This document shows, piece after piece, positions 25,576-33,934 of a stretch of DNA of 64,000 nucleotides. Both the position numbers and the translations under genes were made by a program. The stretch is taken from positions 1 through 64,000 of the forward strand of contig NZ_JACBYP010000031.1 in the NCBI RefSeq assembly GCF_018982965.1, in the 5' to 3' direction. Numbering within the stretch: the stretch's first letter is position 1; each line of letters starts with the position of its first letter. A model generated the notes under the pieces. The model worked only from the letters and a program-made list of their open reading frames with translations, was not told the DNA's origin and did not search any database. This DNA is from Streptomyces mayonensis (GTDB lineage: Bacteria; Actinomycetota; Actinomycetes; Streptomycetales; Streptomycetaceae).

Positions 25576-26906
25576 CACGCCGTGGTGTCCGTCGGCCGGG
25601 CCAGGGCGGACAGGCAGGCGAGCAGACTGCGCGTCTGCATGTTCACGCGGCCTCCGCGGAGCAGCAGTGCGTGGAGCTGACCGAGGGGCAGCCAGCGGAA
25701 ACCGGGCCGCTCGGGCCGCTCGGCCCGCTCGTCCAGCTCGACGACGAGGTGACGGCTGCGGGAGTGGTGGAATCGGCCCCCCTCGTCCGAGAGGACCGTG
25801 TCGAACCTGATGGACCGGGGGTCGGCTCCCAGCACGTCGTCGAGGAAGGGCGGGCGGGCGGCGGTCGGCAGAAAGTCGTAGTTGCCGGGTGTGCACTGCA
25901 CGGTGGGCGCCAGCTCGGCCGTGTCCGCGCAGCCGGGCTCGGCCCGCAACTGCGCCAGTACGTGCGGCACACCGTCGACACGCGTCGTCAGGAACGCCAC
26001 GACGCCCACCCCGCGAGGCGCGATCATCGGCTGGTCCCAGCGGTCGACCTCGCGGCCGACGGCCTGCACCCGTACGCCGATGACGTCGAAGAACCGGCCG
26101 GACTCGTGCGAGATCCGCTCGGTGTCGCGCCGCCAGCCCTCCAGACGGCCGAGCGGTCGCCGCTCGACGGTCATCCCGGCGCGGGCCCGCCCCCGGGCCA
26201 TCCAGGCCAGGACACCGGCGCACGGGTACGCGGACGGGTACGCGGAAGGGTCGTCCGGCGCCCTCTGGGGCAGGCAGGAGAGCACGGAGCGGGTGTCCAT
26301 GTTCACCAGGTCGTCCACGTGCAGCAGTTGCCGCAGCTCGGCCAGGGGCAGCCAGCGGAAGCCGGGCACCGCCTCGACGTCCTCGGTGACCTCGACGACC
26401 ATGTTGCGGTTGCGTTTGCGCAGGAACCACGAGCCGTGCTCGGACTGGTGCACGTCGGTGACGACCCGGTGCCGGGCGGCGTTCAGGAAGTGGTCGAGAT
26501 AGGGGACCGCGGCACCCTTGTGCACCCCTGTGTAGTTGCTGCGGGTGGCCTGTACGGTCGGGGAGATCTGGAGCCCGCCCCAGTTGCCCGGCTCCGGCTT
26601 GAGCTGCATCAGACAGTGCGGTGCGCCGCCGAACCGCTTGACGAGGATGCCCAGCATCCCGATCTCCGGCTGGCTGATGATGGGCTGCTGCCAGTGGGAC
26701 ACCGGGTGCCCCGGCCGCCGTACGTCCAGGCCCTCGATGGAGAAGAAGCGGCCGCTGCGGTGCCGGATGGCACCGGCGGCCGGGTGGGTCTCCCAGCCGT
26801 CCAGGGCGCTCAGCGGCACCTGTTCCGCGCGGATGCCGAGACTGCGCCCGGCCTCGTCGATCCAGGACCGGATCCCGGCCCGGTCCGGGTGTACCGGGAC
26901 GCTCAC
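25572..26906 (-). CDS. NDP-hexose 2,3-dehydratase (EvaA/TylX3 family)
   Basis: 444 residues from GTG 26906. The protein is the typical internal duplication: half one has GGLQISPTVQATRSNYTG and half two has TAELAPTVQCTPGNYDFLP, each preceded by a GRFF.I..L/V motif. These enzymes remove water across C-2/C-3 of dTDP-4-keto-6-deoxyglucose, giving the 3,4-diketo intermediate that the aminotransferase can use. This is the committed step towards 2-deoxy sugars. GTGA overlaps join it to the glycosyltransferase upstream and the ketoreductase downstream. Confidence 0.93.
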   Translation of the reverse strand: MSVPVHPDRAGIRSWIDEAGRSLGIRAEQVPLSALDGWETHPAAGAIRHRSGRFFSIEGLDVRRPGHPVSHWQQPIISQPEIGMLGILVKRFGGAPHCLMQLKPEPGNWGGLQISPTVQATRSNYTGVHKGAAVPYLDHFLNAARHRVVTDVHQSEHGSWFLRKRNRNMVVEVTEDVEAVPGFRWLPLAELRQLLHVDDLVNMDTRSVLSCLPQRAPDDPSAYPSAYPCAGVLAWMARGRARAGMTVERRPLGRLEGWRRDTERISHESGRFFDVIGVRVQAVGREVDRWDQPMIAPRGVGVVAFLTTRVDGVPHVLAQLRAEPGCADTAELAPTVQCTPGNYDFLPTAARPPFLDDVLGADPRSIRFDTVLSDEGGRFHHSRSRHLVVELDERAERPERPGFRWLPLGQLHALLLRGGRVNMQTRSLLACLSALARPTDTTAW

Positions 26907-27952
26907 CGTCGCACGCTCCCGTGCGGCAGGACGTCCTCGAGGAACGCCATCTGATGGTGCATCGTGGTGCGGAAGTACCGTGTGTAGCGATCGGCGTGCT
27001 CCGCGGTCATGGTCGACAGCGGTACGCACAGCGAGACGTACGTGTCACGGGTGACGAGGGCCAGGCCCTTCCAGACGGTCCCGTTCTCGGCGATCTGTGA
27101 CTCCACCGCGGCTTCGAGCGCCGCCGTACCGCCCCGCCAGCCGTGCGGGAGCACCAGCTCACCGCGCTCGGCCAAGGTCGTGTACCAGTTCAGCAAGTCC
27201 TTCCGGACGGCGAGGAGTTCCCGCTCCTGATGGCGGGCGTCGGCCAGCGCGCGGTAGGCGGCGCGGGCGGACAGGGCGTCGTCGAACCGGGCGATCTCGT
27301 GGGTGAAGCGCCGCTGAAGGCTGTGGGTCCTGGTACCGGGATCGTCCAGCAGTGTGACCGTGCGGTCCAGGAGGGTGGTGCAGCGCTCGCCGGCGTCGGC
27401 GAAGCGCAGCCACAGGTCCCAGTCCTCCAGGCCGACCGGGGACTCGCGCCAGCCGCCCACCTGCTCGGCGAGGCCGGCGACGTGTCCGGCGCAGGAGTTC
27501 TCGAACAGCGGACTCATCAACTGGATGTCCGGGTGCCAGCACAGGGAAAGGGCGTGCGCCGTGCCGGTCACCGCGCCGGCCGCGGTCGCCTTGCGGGCCC
27601 GGGTGGCCACGAACCGGGCTCCGTCGTCATGGGCCTGCCGGAGCCGGAGCAGGTGGTCCGGCTCCCAGTGGTCGTCGTGGTCGAGGTAGGCGACGAACTC
27701 GCCCTCGGCCTCGCCCAGCGCGATGTTCGTGGGCCCGGACTGGGAACCGAACCGCCTGGTCCGCAGCAGCCGTATCCGGCGGTCGCGCGCTGCCAGTGAC
27801 GCGACCACCGCGTCCGTGTCGTCGTCGCTCGCGTCGGACACCACCAGCATTTCCCAGTCGCGCATCGTCTGTGCCCGCACGGATTCCAGCGTGGACAGAA
27901 TCGCTTTACCGCGGTTGTACGTAGGGCATATGACGCTGATGCGTGGCGGCAT
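26903..27952 (-). CDS. Family 2 (GT-A) glycosyltransferase, first gene of the sugar operon
   Basis: 349 residues from ATG 27952. The N-terminal GT-A domain has SVICPTYNRGKAIL, the VVSDASDDDTDA nucleotide site and the metal-binding YLDHDDHW. A later LEDWDLWLRF motif marks the acceptor side. The C-terminal ~130 residues are helical and unique. It is a clear paralogue of the GT2 at 43824-44891, which lies on the other side of the precursor genes. Most dTDP-deoxysugar transferases of antibiotics are GT1, so GT2 here is unusual; GT2 enzymes do glycosylate RiPPs in glycocins. Attachment of the aminosugar to the daptide core is inference. Confidence 0.87.
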   Translation of the reverse strand: MPPRISVICPTYNRGKAILSTLESVRAQTMRDWEMLVVSDASDDDTDAVVASLAARDRRIRLLRTRRFGSQSGPTNIALGEAEGEFVAYLDHDDHWEPDHLLRLRQAHDDGARFVATRARKATAAGAVTGTAHALSLCWHPDIQLMSPLFENSCAGHVAGLAEQVGGWRESPVGLEDWDLWLRFADAGERCTTLLDRTVTLLDDPGTRTHSLQRRFTHEIARFDDALSARAAYRALADARHQERELLAVRKDLLNWYTTLAERGELVLPHGWRGGTAALEAAVESQIAENGTVWKGLALVTRDTYVSLCVPLSTMTAEHADRYTRYFRTTMHHQMAFLEDVLPHGSVRR

Positions 27953-28254
27953 GGGATATGGCCTTTCCAAGGTCCGGTGTGTCGGAGTATGGGCGAACAC
28001 CGGCCTCCTGTTCAAGGCGGATGGAGAGCCGTTGCTCTCCGGCGCGGGAGAGACTGTTCTTCCCCGTCCCGGGGCGGGGAAGAGACTGTCCTCCTGACGG
28101 GGGCGCGGAGCGCGTCGGGCCCGTATCTTTTGTGATGTCAGGCCGGGCCGGGGGACGCCGTGGGGAACGGATTTCCGGTCGTATTGCCGCCGTGACATTG
28201 TCGGGGAAGCAGCGCACCCTTTTCCGCGGGTGTGTTTCGATGTCGGAGTGACAC
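27953..28254. promoter_or_regulatory. Divergent promoter region with two hairpins
   Basis: This separates the minus-strand sugar operon from the plus-strand RiPP operon. On the sugar-operon leader side there are two inverted repeats: GGAGAGC-cgtt-GCTCTCC (28023-28040) and CTTCCCCG...CGGGGAAG (28059-28082). AGAGACTGT occurs twice, near 28050 and 28082. These may be transcript hairpins or operators. GGAAAGG ahead of 27952 serves the glycosyltransferase and TCGGAG ahead of 28255 serves the oxidoreductase. Confidence 0.5.
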
Positions 28255-29220
28255 ATGACCGCGTATTCGGTGCTGATGCCGTTTCTGCCGCGCAGGCCGG
28301 AACAGCTGCTGCCGTACGCCGCACTGGTCGAATGGACCGGCGCGCACCGGTTGTGGCAGGGCCAGGCGATGCTGGTCGAACCCTTCCAGGGGTTCGCCGC
28401 CGCGGCCGGTGCCGGCTTCCGGGTGCCGACGGGCACCGGTGTCACGCTGATGCCGCTGCGGCACCCGTACGAGGCGGCTCACCAGGTCAGGTCGCTGGCC
28501 ATGACCACGGGCGAGCCGGTGGTCGCGGGATTCGGCCCGGGAAGCAGGGAGTTTCAGCGGAGTCTGCTCGGGACCCCGTACGCCCGCCCGCTGACGGCCG
28601 CGCGCGAGTACCTGACGATCGTCCGAGGCCTGCTCTCGGGCGGCACCGTGGACGTGGACGGGGAGTACTTCTCCTGCCACGCCACCATGGTCCCCGCGGT
28701 GGCGCCGCGCATCGACCTCGGTCTGGGAGTGCTGCGGCCGGGAATGGCGGAACTGGCCGGTGAGGTCGCCGATGCCGCCGTCACGTGGCTGACGCCTCCC
28801 GCCTATCTCCGCGACACGGTGCGGCCGGCGATGGAGAAGGGTGCTGGAAAGGCGGGGAGGCCGACGCCCCGGCTGACGGCCATTGTTCCGGTGGCGCTGG
28901 AAAGGCCCGACCGGGATCCGGCGGAATTGGTGCTGGCCAGTAATGCCACTCACATACAGGCTCCGCACTACGTCGACATGCTGAAGAAGGCCGGGATCGA
29001 CATCTCGGGCGAGGAATTGCCGGCGGCGGCGAAACGAGTGCTGGAAGGCGACGCCTTCGTCCACGGTGACATCGGCACGATCGTCGAGAAACTCGCGGCC
29101 TACCGCGAGGCCGGCGTGGACGAGATCGTCCTGAACGTGACCGGCGTGTTCAACGTGCACGGCCCGAAAGCCGCCATGGAGGACCTGAAGAAGATCCTGG
29201 CATCGGTCACGGCGCAGTGA
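28255..29220 (+). CDS. LLM-class (luciferase-like) F420-dependent oxidoreductase
   Basis: 321-residue TIM-barrel flavin/F420 enzyme. GTGVTLMPLRHPYEAAHQVRSLA and VVAGFGPGS match the luciferase-like fold, and LTAAREYLTIVRGLLSGG is a typical family helix. It is the first gene of the plus-strand operon leading to the daptide genes. F420H2-dependent LLM enzymes (the LanJC class known from lexapeptide) reduce dehydroalanine in lanthipeptides to D-alanine; a LanKC dehydratase is in the same cluster, so a dehydro-residue reductase is an attractive role. A role in sugar or peptide oxidation is also possible. The start ATG follows GTCGGAG. Confidence 0.82.
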   Translation: MTAYSVLMPFLPRRPEQLLPYAALVEWTGAHRLWQGQAMLVEPFQGFAAAAGAGFRVPTGTGVTLMPLRHPYEAAHQVRSLAMTTGEPVVAGFGPGSREFQRSLLGTPYARPLTAAREYLTIVRGLLSGGTVDVDGEYFSCHATMVPAVAPRIDLGLGVLRPGMAELAGEVADAAVTWLTPPAYLRDTVRPAMEKGAGKAGRPTPRLTAIVPVALERPDRDPAELVLASNATHIQAPHYVDMLKKAGIDISGEELPAAAKRVLEGDAFVHGDIGTIVEKLAAYREAGVDEIVLNVTGVFNVHGPKAAMEDLKKILASVTAQ

Positions 29221-29381
29221 AGACGGCCGCGACGAAGACGGCCGCGACGAAGACGGCCGCAGTGAAGACGGGCGCGGCAAAAACAGGCGCGATGAAGACG
29301 GACGCAGCGAAAACCGGCGCAGCGAAAACAGGCGCGGCGAAAACGGACGCGGCGAAGTCGAACAAGAAAAAGGGGGGATGA
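29217..29381 (+). CDS. Lys/Ala-rich pentapeptide-repeat small ORF coupled to the oxidoreductase
   Basis: A 54-residue reading frame from GTG 29217 overlaps the oxidoreductase stop by GTGA and ends 4 nt before the next gene. It encodes about nine KT-A/G/D-A-x pentapeptides (KTAAT, KTGAA, KTDAA) and ends KSNKKKGG. It resembles the basic tails of TopA or HU-like proteins. It may be a real small basic protein, or a tail of the oxidoreductase separated by a one-base shift. DNA identity between units is high at the 5' end (GAAGACGGCCGCGAC) and decays downstream, as in a minisatellite. No other gene fits this gap. Confidence 0.45.
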   Translation: MKTAATKTAATKTAAVKTGAAKTGAMKTDAAKTGAAKTGAAKTDAAKSNKKKGG

Positions 29382-29385
29382 AGAC

Positions 29386-30468
29386 GTGGACGGGAACCGT
29401 ATGTCCGCGGCCCGGCGGCACCTGATGTCCTGGGGGGTGGGCCGGGCACGGCCCGGCGGCCCCGAGGGGCGGCACGCCGGTGCCGCGACGGTGGTTCTGG
29501 AGGAGCCGCGGCACCTGGCCGAGGTGCTCGGATCGGATCTGGTCGGCCCGCACACGGTGGTCCTCGTTCCGGGCCGGGCCCCGGAGAACCAGGACGTCCC
29601 CGGCCCCTTCGTCGTCGGATACCAGGGTTCGCTGAGCGAGCCCGGCGGCGACCTGTCCATCGACGACTCCTTCTTCCTGCAGACCCAGGACTACGCGACG
29701 TCCCCGTACATGTCGGTGATCGGCGCGACCCTGGTCCGCGTCACCGAGGAGGCGGACTTTGATGCCTTCCTCGCCGACGCCGACCGGGCCCGCACCGAGG
29801 GCGGGTTCGCCGCCTTCGTGACCGACCCCGCCGTCCAGCTCGCGGACGTCTCCGCACTGGGCGCCGGGCCGGCCGGAGACGGTCCCGCGACCCGGCTGTA
29901 CGTCGGGCAGGGCCGCGAACTGTCCACCTCTCCCTGGGGCAGCCGGCTGGGTCTGCCGGAGGACGGCTTCGCTTCCGTCGCCGACGCGTGGGACCGGGCC
30001 AACACCGGGGCCGCACACCCCTGCGCGGTCGCCCTGGGCGACGCCGTGCCCGAGGACGTCCGCGCGGCAGCGCTCACCGAACGACCCTGGCTGGGCAGGT
30101 ACCTGGCGGCACTGGCCGCGGTGCGCGAGCTGCGGGCCCGGGGCCTGGAGGGCGTGCGGGTCTCCGGATTCGGCGGCCGCCTCGCCCCCGCCCCGGCCGG
30201 TCCGTCCCGTCCCGCGGACGCCGACGACGCCGGTCTGCCGCTGCTGCTGTGGACGGACGAGGCCGCGTACGTGCACGCTCCCGCGGCGGGACGGACCTTC
30301 CGGGTCGGCCTCGGTGCGGGCGCACTCGTGGAGACGCTGCTGGTGTGCGGTTCCCTCGACGCAGCCGCCGAACACGCCGGCCGGGACCGCCTGGCCGAGG
30401 TGGAGGCCTTCTTCGCCGGGGTCGGCGTGCCGCTGCGGTCCTCCGGGCTCCTCGGCGCGGGGACGTGA
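29386..30468 (+). CDS. Daptide biosynthesis RiPP recognition (RRE) protein, MpaB-like
   Basis: 360 residues from GTG 29386 after AAGGGGGG. It matches no enzyme family that I recognise, but its order before the methyltransferase, aminotransferase and dehydrogenase is that of MpaB, the RRE-containing protein of daptide clusters. The first ~100 residues have an alternating strand/helix pattern (VVLEEPRHLAEVLG, HTVVLVPGR) compatible with an RRE fold. Its role would be to hold the leader peptides, whose shared motif is ELGMQELEAMEAP, for the tailoring enzymes. The assignment rests mainly on gene context. Confidence 0.7.
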   Translation: MDGNRMSAARRHLMSWGVGRARPGGPEGRHAGAATVVLEEPRHLAEVLGSDLVGPHTVVLVPGRAPENQDVPGPFVVGYQGSLSEPGGDLSIDDSFFLQTQDYATSPYMSVIGATLVRVTEEADFDAFLADADRARTEGGFAAFVTDPAVQLADVSALGAGPAGDGPATRLYVGQGRELSTSPWGSRLGLPEDGFASVADAWDRANTGAAHPCAVALGDAVPEDVRAAALTERPWLGRYLAALAAVRELRARGLEGVRVSGFGGRLAPAPAGPSRPADADDAGLPLLLWTDEAAYVHAPAAGRTFRVGLGAGALVETLLVCGSLDAAAEHAGRDRLAEVEAFFAGVGVPLRSSGLLGAGT

Positions 30469-30472
30469 GACC

Positions 30473-31324
30473 GTGGCCGTCGCGCTGACACCCCCGAACG
30501 TCCCGGGCCGGGCCGGTGAACTGCTGGCCGCGCTCGGGGACCGGGCCGAACTGCACGATGTGTACGACGAGGTCGGCTCACCGATCTACCACGACTTCTC
30601 CGTGACGGACACGCACGAGGTCCGCGAACTGGTGGGCCTGGTGAGGCGGACGCCGGGCGCCGTCCTCGAACTCGCCGCCGGCTCCGGCCGGCTGACGCTG
30701 CCCCTGCTGGCCCTCGGCAGGCAGGTGACCGCCCTGGAGCTGTCGGACGGCATGCTGCGGCTGCTCGACGAGCGGTTGGCGCAGGCACGGGGCGGGCTGC
30801 GGGAGCGCTGCGTCCCGGTGCGGGCCGACATGAGCTCCTTCGCGCTGGGCCGCCGGTTCGAGGTGATCGTGCTGGGCACGACCTCGGTCTCCCTGCTCGA
30901 CGAGAAGGGCCGGGCCGGTCTCTACGCGGCGGTGCGCGAGCATCTCGCCCCCGGCGGCCGGTTCCTGCTCTCCACGGCCGACATCGTGCCGTCCCCCGCA
31001 CCGGGGCCGGACGCCGGGGAGACCGCGGCCGAGGCTGAGGTGGAGGTGGAGGCCGTGATCGACGCCGTCGGTGTCAGCGGACGCGTCTACCGGATGCACG
31101 ACCACTGGCCGGCCGGGTCCGACACCCGCACCGTCACCATCTTTCCCGCGACGGTCGGCGACGAGGGGCCCGTCACGGTCTGCACCACCACGGTCGGCGT
31201 GCTGCCCGCCGACCGCCTGGAGACCGAACTCGCGGCCGCCGGCCTGACCGTGCTGTCCAGGCACCCGCTGCCCGGCGCCGGGCGCTACCGCGACGTACTG
31301 CTGGAAGTGGGAGTGACGGCATGA
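30473..31324 (+). CDS. Daptide N-methyltransferase, MpaM-like
   Basis: 283-residue class I SAM methyltransferase. Motif I is VLELAAGSGRLTLPL and the acidic post-I is VTALELSDGM. In daptide biosynthesis the MpaM enzyme dimethylates the C-terminal amine formed from threonine. Start GTG 30473 is 4 nt after the RRE gene stop; the ATGA at 31321 couples it to the aminotransferase. The residues after ~170 form a beta-rich domain typical of small-molecule methyltransferases. Function is assigned from family and gene order. Confidence 0.82.
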   Translation: MAVALTPPNVPGRAGELLAALGDRAELHDVYDEVGSPIYHDFSVTDTHEVRELVGLVRRTPGAVLELAAGSGRLTLPLLALGRQVTALELSDGMLRLLDERLAQARGGLRERCVPVRADMSSFALGRRFEVIVLGTTSVSLLDEKGRAGLYAAVREHLAPGGRFLLSTADIVPSPAPGPDAGETAAEAEVEVEAVIDAVGVSGRVYRMHDHWPAGSDTRTVTIFPATVGDEGPVTVCTTTVGVLPADRLETELAAAGLTVLSRHPLPGAGRYRDVLLEVGVTA

Positions 31325-32619
31325 CGGACAACGGCACGGCAACGGCCCGCGGCCCGGCCCTGTGGCCCTCGATGCTCGCCCCGGAGCTGCACGGCGACGA
31401 CGGACTGTGCGCCGTGTCGGCCCAGGGCGTCCGGATCCGTTTCGCCGACGGCCGCGAGCTGCTGTGCGGCTCCAGCGGACTGTGGAACACCAACCTCGGC
31501 TACGGCAACCGGGCCGTCGCCGAGGCGGCGGCCGAGGCCCTGCGCGAGGCCTCGTACCTCAGCGTCTTCCGGTACGAGAACGTCTACGCCCGCCGGGCGG
31601 CGGCGGCCCTGATCGACGTCTGCGGCGCGGACCACTACCAGCGGGCGCTGTTCTCCACCTCCGGAGGCGCGGCCAACGACCTGGTGATGAAGGTGGCCCG
31701 GCACTACCACGCGCTGCGCGGCCAGGACCGGCGCAAGGTCGTCGTCGGCCTGAGCGGCAGCTACCACGGGCTCACCTTCGGCGGCTTCGCACTGACCGGG
31801 GACAACCTGGGACAGCAGCTCTACGGCGTCGACCAGCGGCTGGTGCGGCACGTGGCGCCCAACGACCCGGACGAGATCCGGGCCCTGCTGGAGCGCCAGG
31901 GCGCGCACGTCGCCGCCGTCGTCGTCGAGCCGGTGCTGGGCTCCGGCGCGGTCCCGCTCACCGAGGAGTACGTCGCCGAGCTCCTGCGTCTGCGCTCGGA
32001 GCACGGGTTCCTGCTCGTCGCCGACGAGGTGGCCACCGGGTTCGGCCGGACCGGCAGCTTCTTCGCCTCGCACCGCTGGCCCGGGCAGCCGGACCTGCTG
32101 ATCACCTCGAAGGGACTCACCAACGGCACCAGCGCCGCGGCGGCGGTCGTGGTCTCGCACCAGGTGGCGGACACCTTCACGGACGCCGGTTCGCTGCTCT
32201 CCCACGGCGAGACCCAGGCGGGTACCCCCGTCACCTGCGCCGCGATCGTCGCCACCGTCGAGGAGATGCGGCGGCTGGACGCGGTGGCCCTGGGGCAGCG
32301 TCTTTCGGCCCGGCTCGACACCGAACTGGACCGTCTGACCGCCGAGCACCCCAGGGTGTCCGGGACCACCGGGGAGGGCTGCTTCCGCTCCGTCCGGGTG
32401 ACCGCGGCGGACGGGTCGCCGCTGCCGCAGACCGAGGTGCCCGCCCTGGTGGCCGCCGTCCGCGAGGCCGGTGCCGTCGTGCACCCCGGGGTCAACGGCA
32501 TCCAGCTCCTTCCCGCGCTGACCTACACGGAGGCGGAGCTGACCGAGCTGCTGGACTGCGTACGCACCGGGATCACGGCGTACTCGGCGGACCCGGCGAG
32601 GGTGGGGACGGCGACGTGA
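31321..32619 (+). CDS. Daptide class III aminotransferase, MpaD-like
   Basis: 432-residue PLP enzyme of the ornithine/acetylornithine aminotransferase class. It has STSGGAANDLVMKVARHYH, LSGSYHGLTFG, the Asp motif LLVADEVATGFGRTG, and Schiff-base Lys in LITSKGLTNG. In the daptide route it aminates the C-terminal ketone left by oxidative decarboxylation of Thr, giving a 1,2-diaminopropane-like end. ATGA and GTGA overlaps tie it to the methyltransferase and dehydrogenase genes. An amine or amino acid donor is needed and cannot be inferred. Confidence 0.87.
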   Translation: MTDNGTATARGPALWPSMLAPELHGDDGLCAVSAQGVRIRFADGRELLCGSSGLWNTNLGYGNRAVAEAAAEALREASYLSVFRYENVYARRAAAALIDVCGADHYQRALFSTSGGAANDLVMKVARHYHALRGQDRRKVVVGLSGSYHGLTFGGFALTGDNLGQQLYGVDQRLVRHVAPNDPDEIRALLERQGAHVAAVVVEPVLGSGAVPLTEEYVAELLRLRSEHGFLLVADEVATGFGRTGSFFASHRWPGQPDLLITSKGLTNGTSAAAAVVVSHQVADTFTDAGSLLSHGETQAGTPVTCAAIVATVEEMRRLDAVALGQRLSARLDTELDRLTAEHPRVSGTTGEGCFRSVRVTAADGSPLPQTEVPALVAAVREAGAVVHPGVNGIQLLPALTYTEAELTELLDCVRTGITAYSADPARVGTAT

Positions 32620-33842
32620 CCCCCGGCTGGCACTGCCCGACGGTGATGGCGTACGGCGGTGACGGGCTCGCCCAATGGCTGGGCACCCGCCCGGAACGCT
32701 CCGTCGCCCTGCTGCTGGACGGCGGCGTCGCCGAAGCCGGCATCGCGGGCTCGGTCCGGGCGCGGATCGAGCGCGGCGGCCGGGAGGCGCGGACGGTCGT
32801 GGTCACCGGCCCCGGTACGCCGCACGCCGTCACCGAACTCGCCCGGCGGATCCAGGACGCGGACCTGGTGGTCGCGGTCGGCGGCGGTTCGCTGCTCGAC
32901 CAGGCCAAACTGGCGGTCCTGCTGCGGACGGACCCCGACGCCCTCGGCCGGCTCACGGTCCCGCAGCGCAGCGGGCTGGTCCTGCTGCCGGCCGGGCAGG
33001 CCCGCGGGCCCCGCCTGGTCGCCGTGCCCACGACGCTGGGCACCGGGTCGGAGCTGAGTGCCGTCGCCTGCCTGGAGTACCAGGGGGGCAAGCGGCTGGT
33101 CATGGGCGGGGCGCTGCGGCCCGACGCCGCGGTGGTCGACCCGGAGGCGACCGCGACGCTGCCCGCGGACCTCGTCGCGGAGGGCGTCCTGGAGGTGCTG
33201 TTCAGGATCTGCGGCAGCTACGTCGGTGACCACCGGGACCAGCCGACCGAGGACGCCCTGGCGCAGGCGCTGGCCGAGCGGACGGTACGGCTCGGCCACG
33301 AGGTCCGGGCCCGCCGGGCCGCGGGCCGGGCCGCCGACGAGCGGCTGCGGACGGAGATCGCCAAGATCAGCGGCCTCAGCCACGCGGGCTGGGTGGTCCT
33401 GAACCGCTCTCCCTACGCGGGCAAGGGCTGGTACCTCGCCAACGAGCTGTCGAGCGAGCTGGGTCTGCGCAAGATGACAGCGGTCGCCGCACTGTTGCCG
33501 CCGCTGTGGGGAGCCATCGCCGCGGGGGACACGCGGCTCGGCTCGGCGCGCAGGCTGGACGCGCTGTGGCGGCGCCTGCGGACGGACGCCCCCGACCCGG
33601 CGGGGCAGGGGCGGACGGCCCCGCCGCTGCCCGAGGACCCGGCCGCGGGGATCGCGGCGCTGATCGACTCCTGGGGAGTCGGACGGCGGGTCACCGCGGA
33701 ACCCGGCCGGCTCGCCGTCGTCGCCCGGCGCAGCGTACGGGCGTGGGGCGCCGGGCTGCCGATGCTCGACGGACTGGGCGCCGCCGACATCGAGGGCCTC
33801 CTGGCGCAAGCGGTGTCCGATCCGACGCCGGTCGCCTGCTGA
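32616..33842 (+). CDS. Daptide oxidative decarboxylase (iron-ADH-like fold), MpaC-like
   Basis: 408 residues from GTG 32616, overlapping the aminotransferase stop by 4 nt. The fold is that of group III (iron) alcohol dehydrogenases: AVGGGSLLDQAK for NAD(P) and VPTTLGTGSELSAVA. MpaC oxidises the C-terminal Thr side chain and releases CO2. The Asp/His metal ligands of classic family members are not obvious: the segment equivalent to HAxAHxLG reads YLANELSSELG, and the PHG motif reads RKM. Loss of metal may fit the decarboxylase chemistry. It is followed by the two precursor genes after a 92-bp gap. Confidence 0.83.
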   Translation: MTPGWHCPTVMAYGGDGLAQWLGTRPERSVALLLDGGVAEAGIAGSVRARIERGGREARTVVVTGPGTPHAVTELARRIQDADLVVAVGGGSLLDQAKLAVLLRTDPDALGRLTVPQRSGLVLLPAGQARGPRLVAVPTTLGTGSELSAVACLEYQGGKRLVMGGALRPDAAVVDPEATATLPADLVAEGVLEVLFRICGSYVGDHRDQPTEDALAQALAERTVRLGHEVRARRAAGRAADERLRTEIAKISGLSHAGWVVLNRSPYAGKGWYLANELSSELGLRKMTAVAALLPPLWGAIAAGDTRLGSARRLDALWRRLRTDAPDPAGQGRTAPPLPEDPAAGIAALIDSWGVGRRVTAEPGRLAVVARRSVRAWGAGLPMLDGLGAADIEGLLAQAVSDPTPVAC

Positions 33843-33934
33843 CCGCCGGATCGACCAGGACTTCCGCGGGTCGGGGGCTTTCACCCGACGCCTGCGGATG
33901 CACAGCACATACAGGGAAGGGGGGAAAAGGAAAA

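Noticed and set aside
33843..33934. Third precursor gene before precursor 1
   Set aside because: The gap is only 92 bp and contains no ATG/GTG frame with the shared leader motif.
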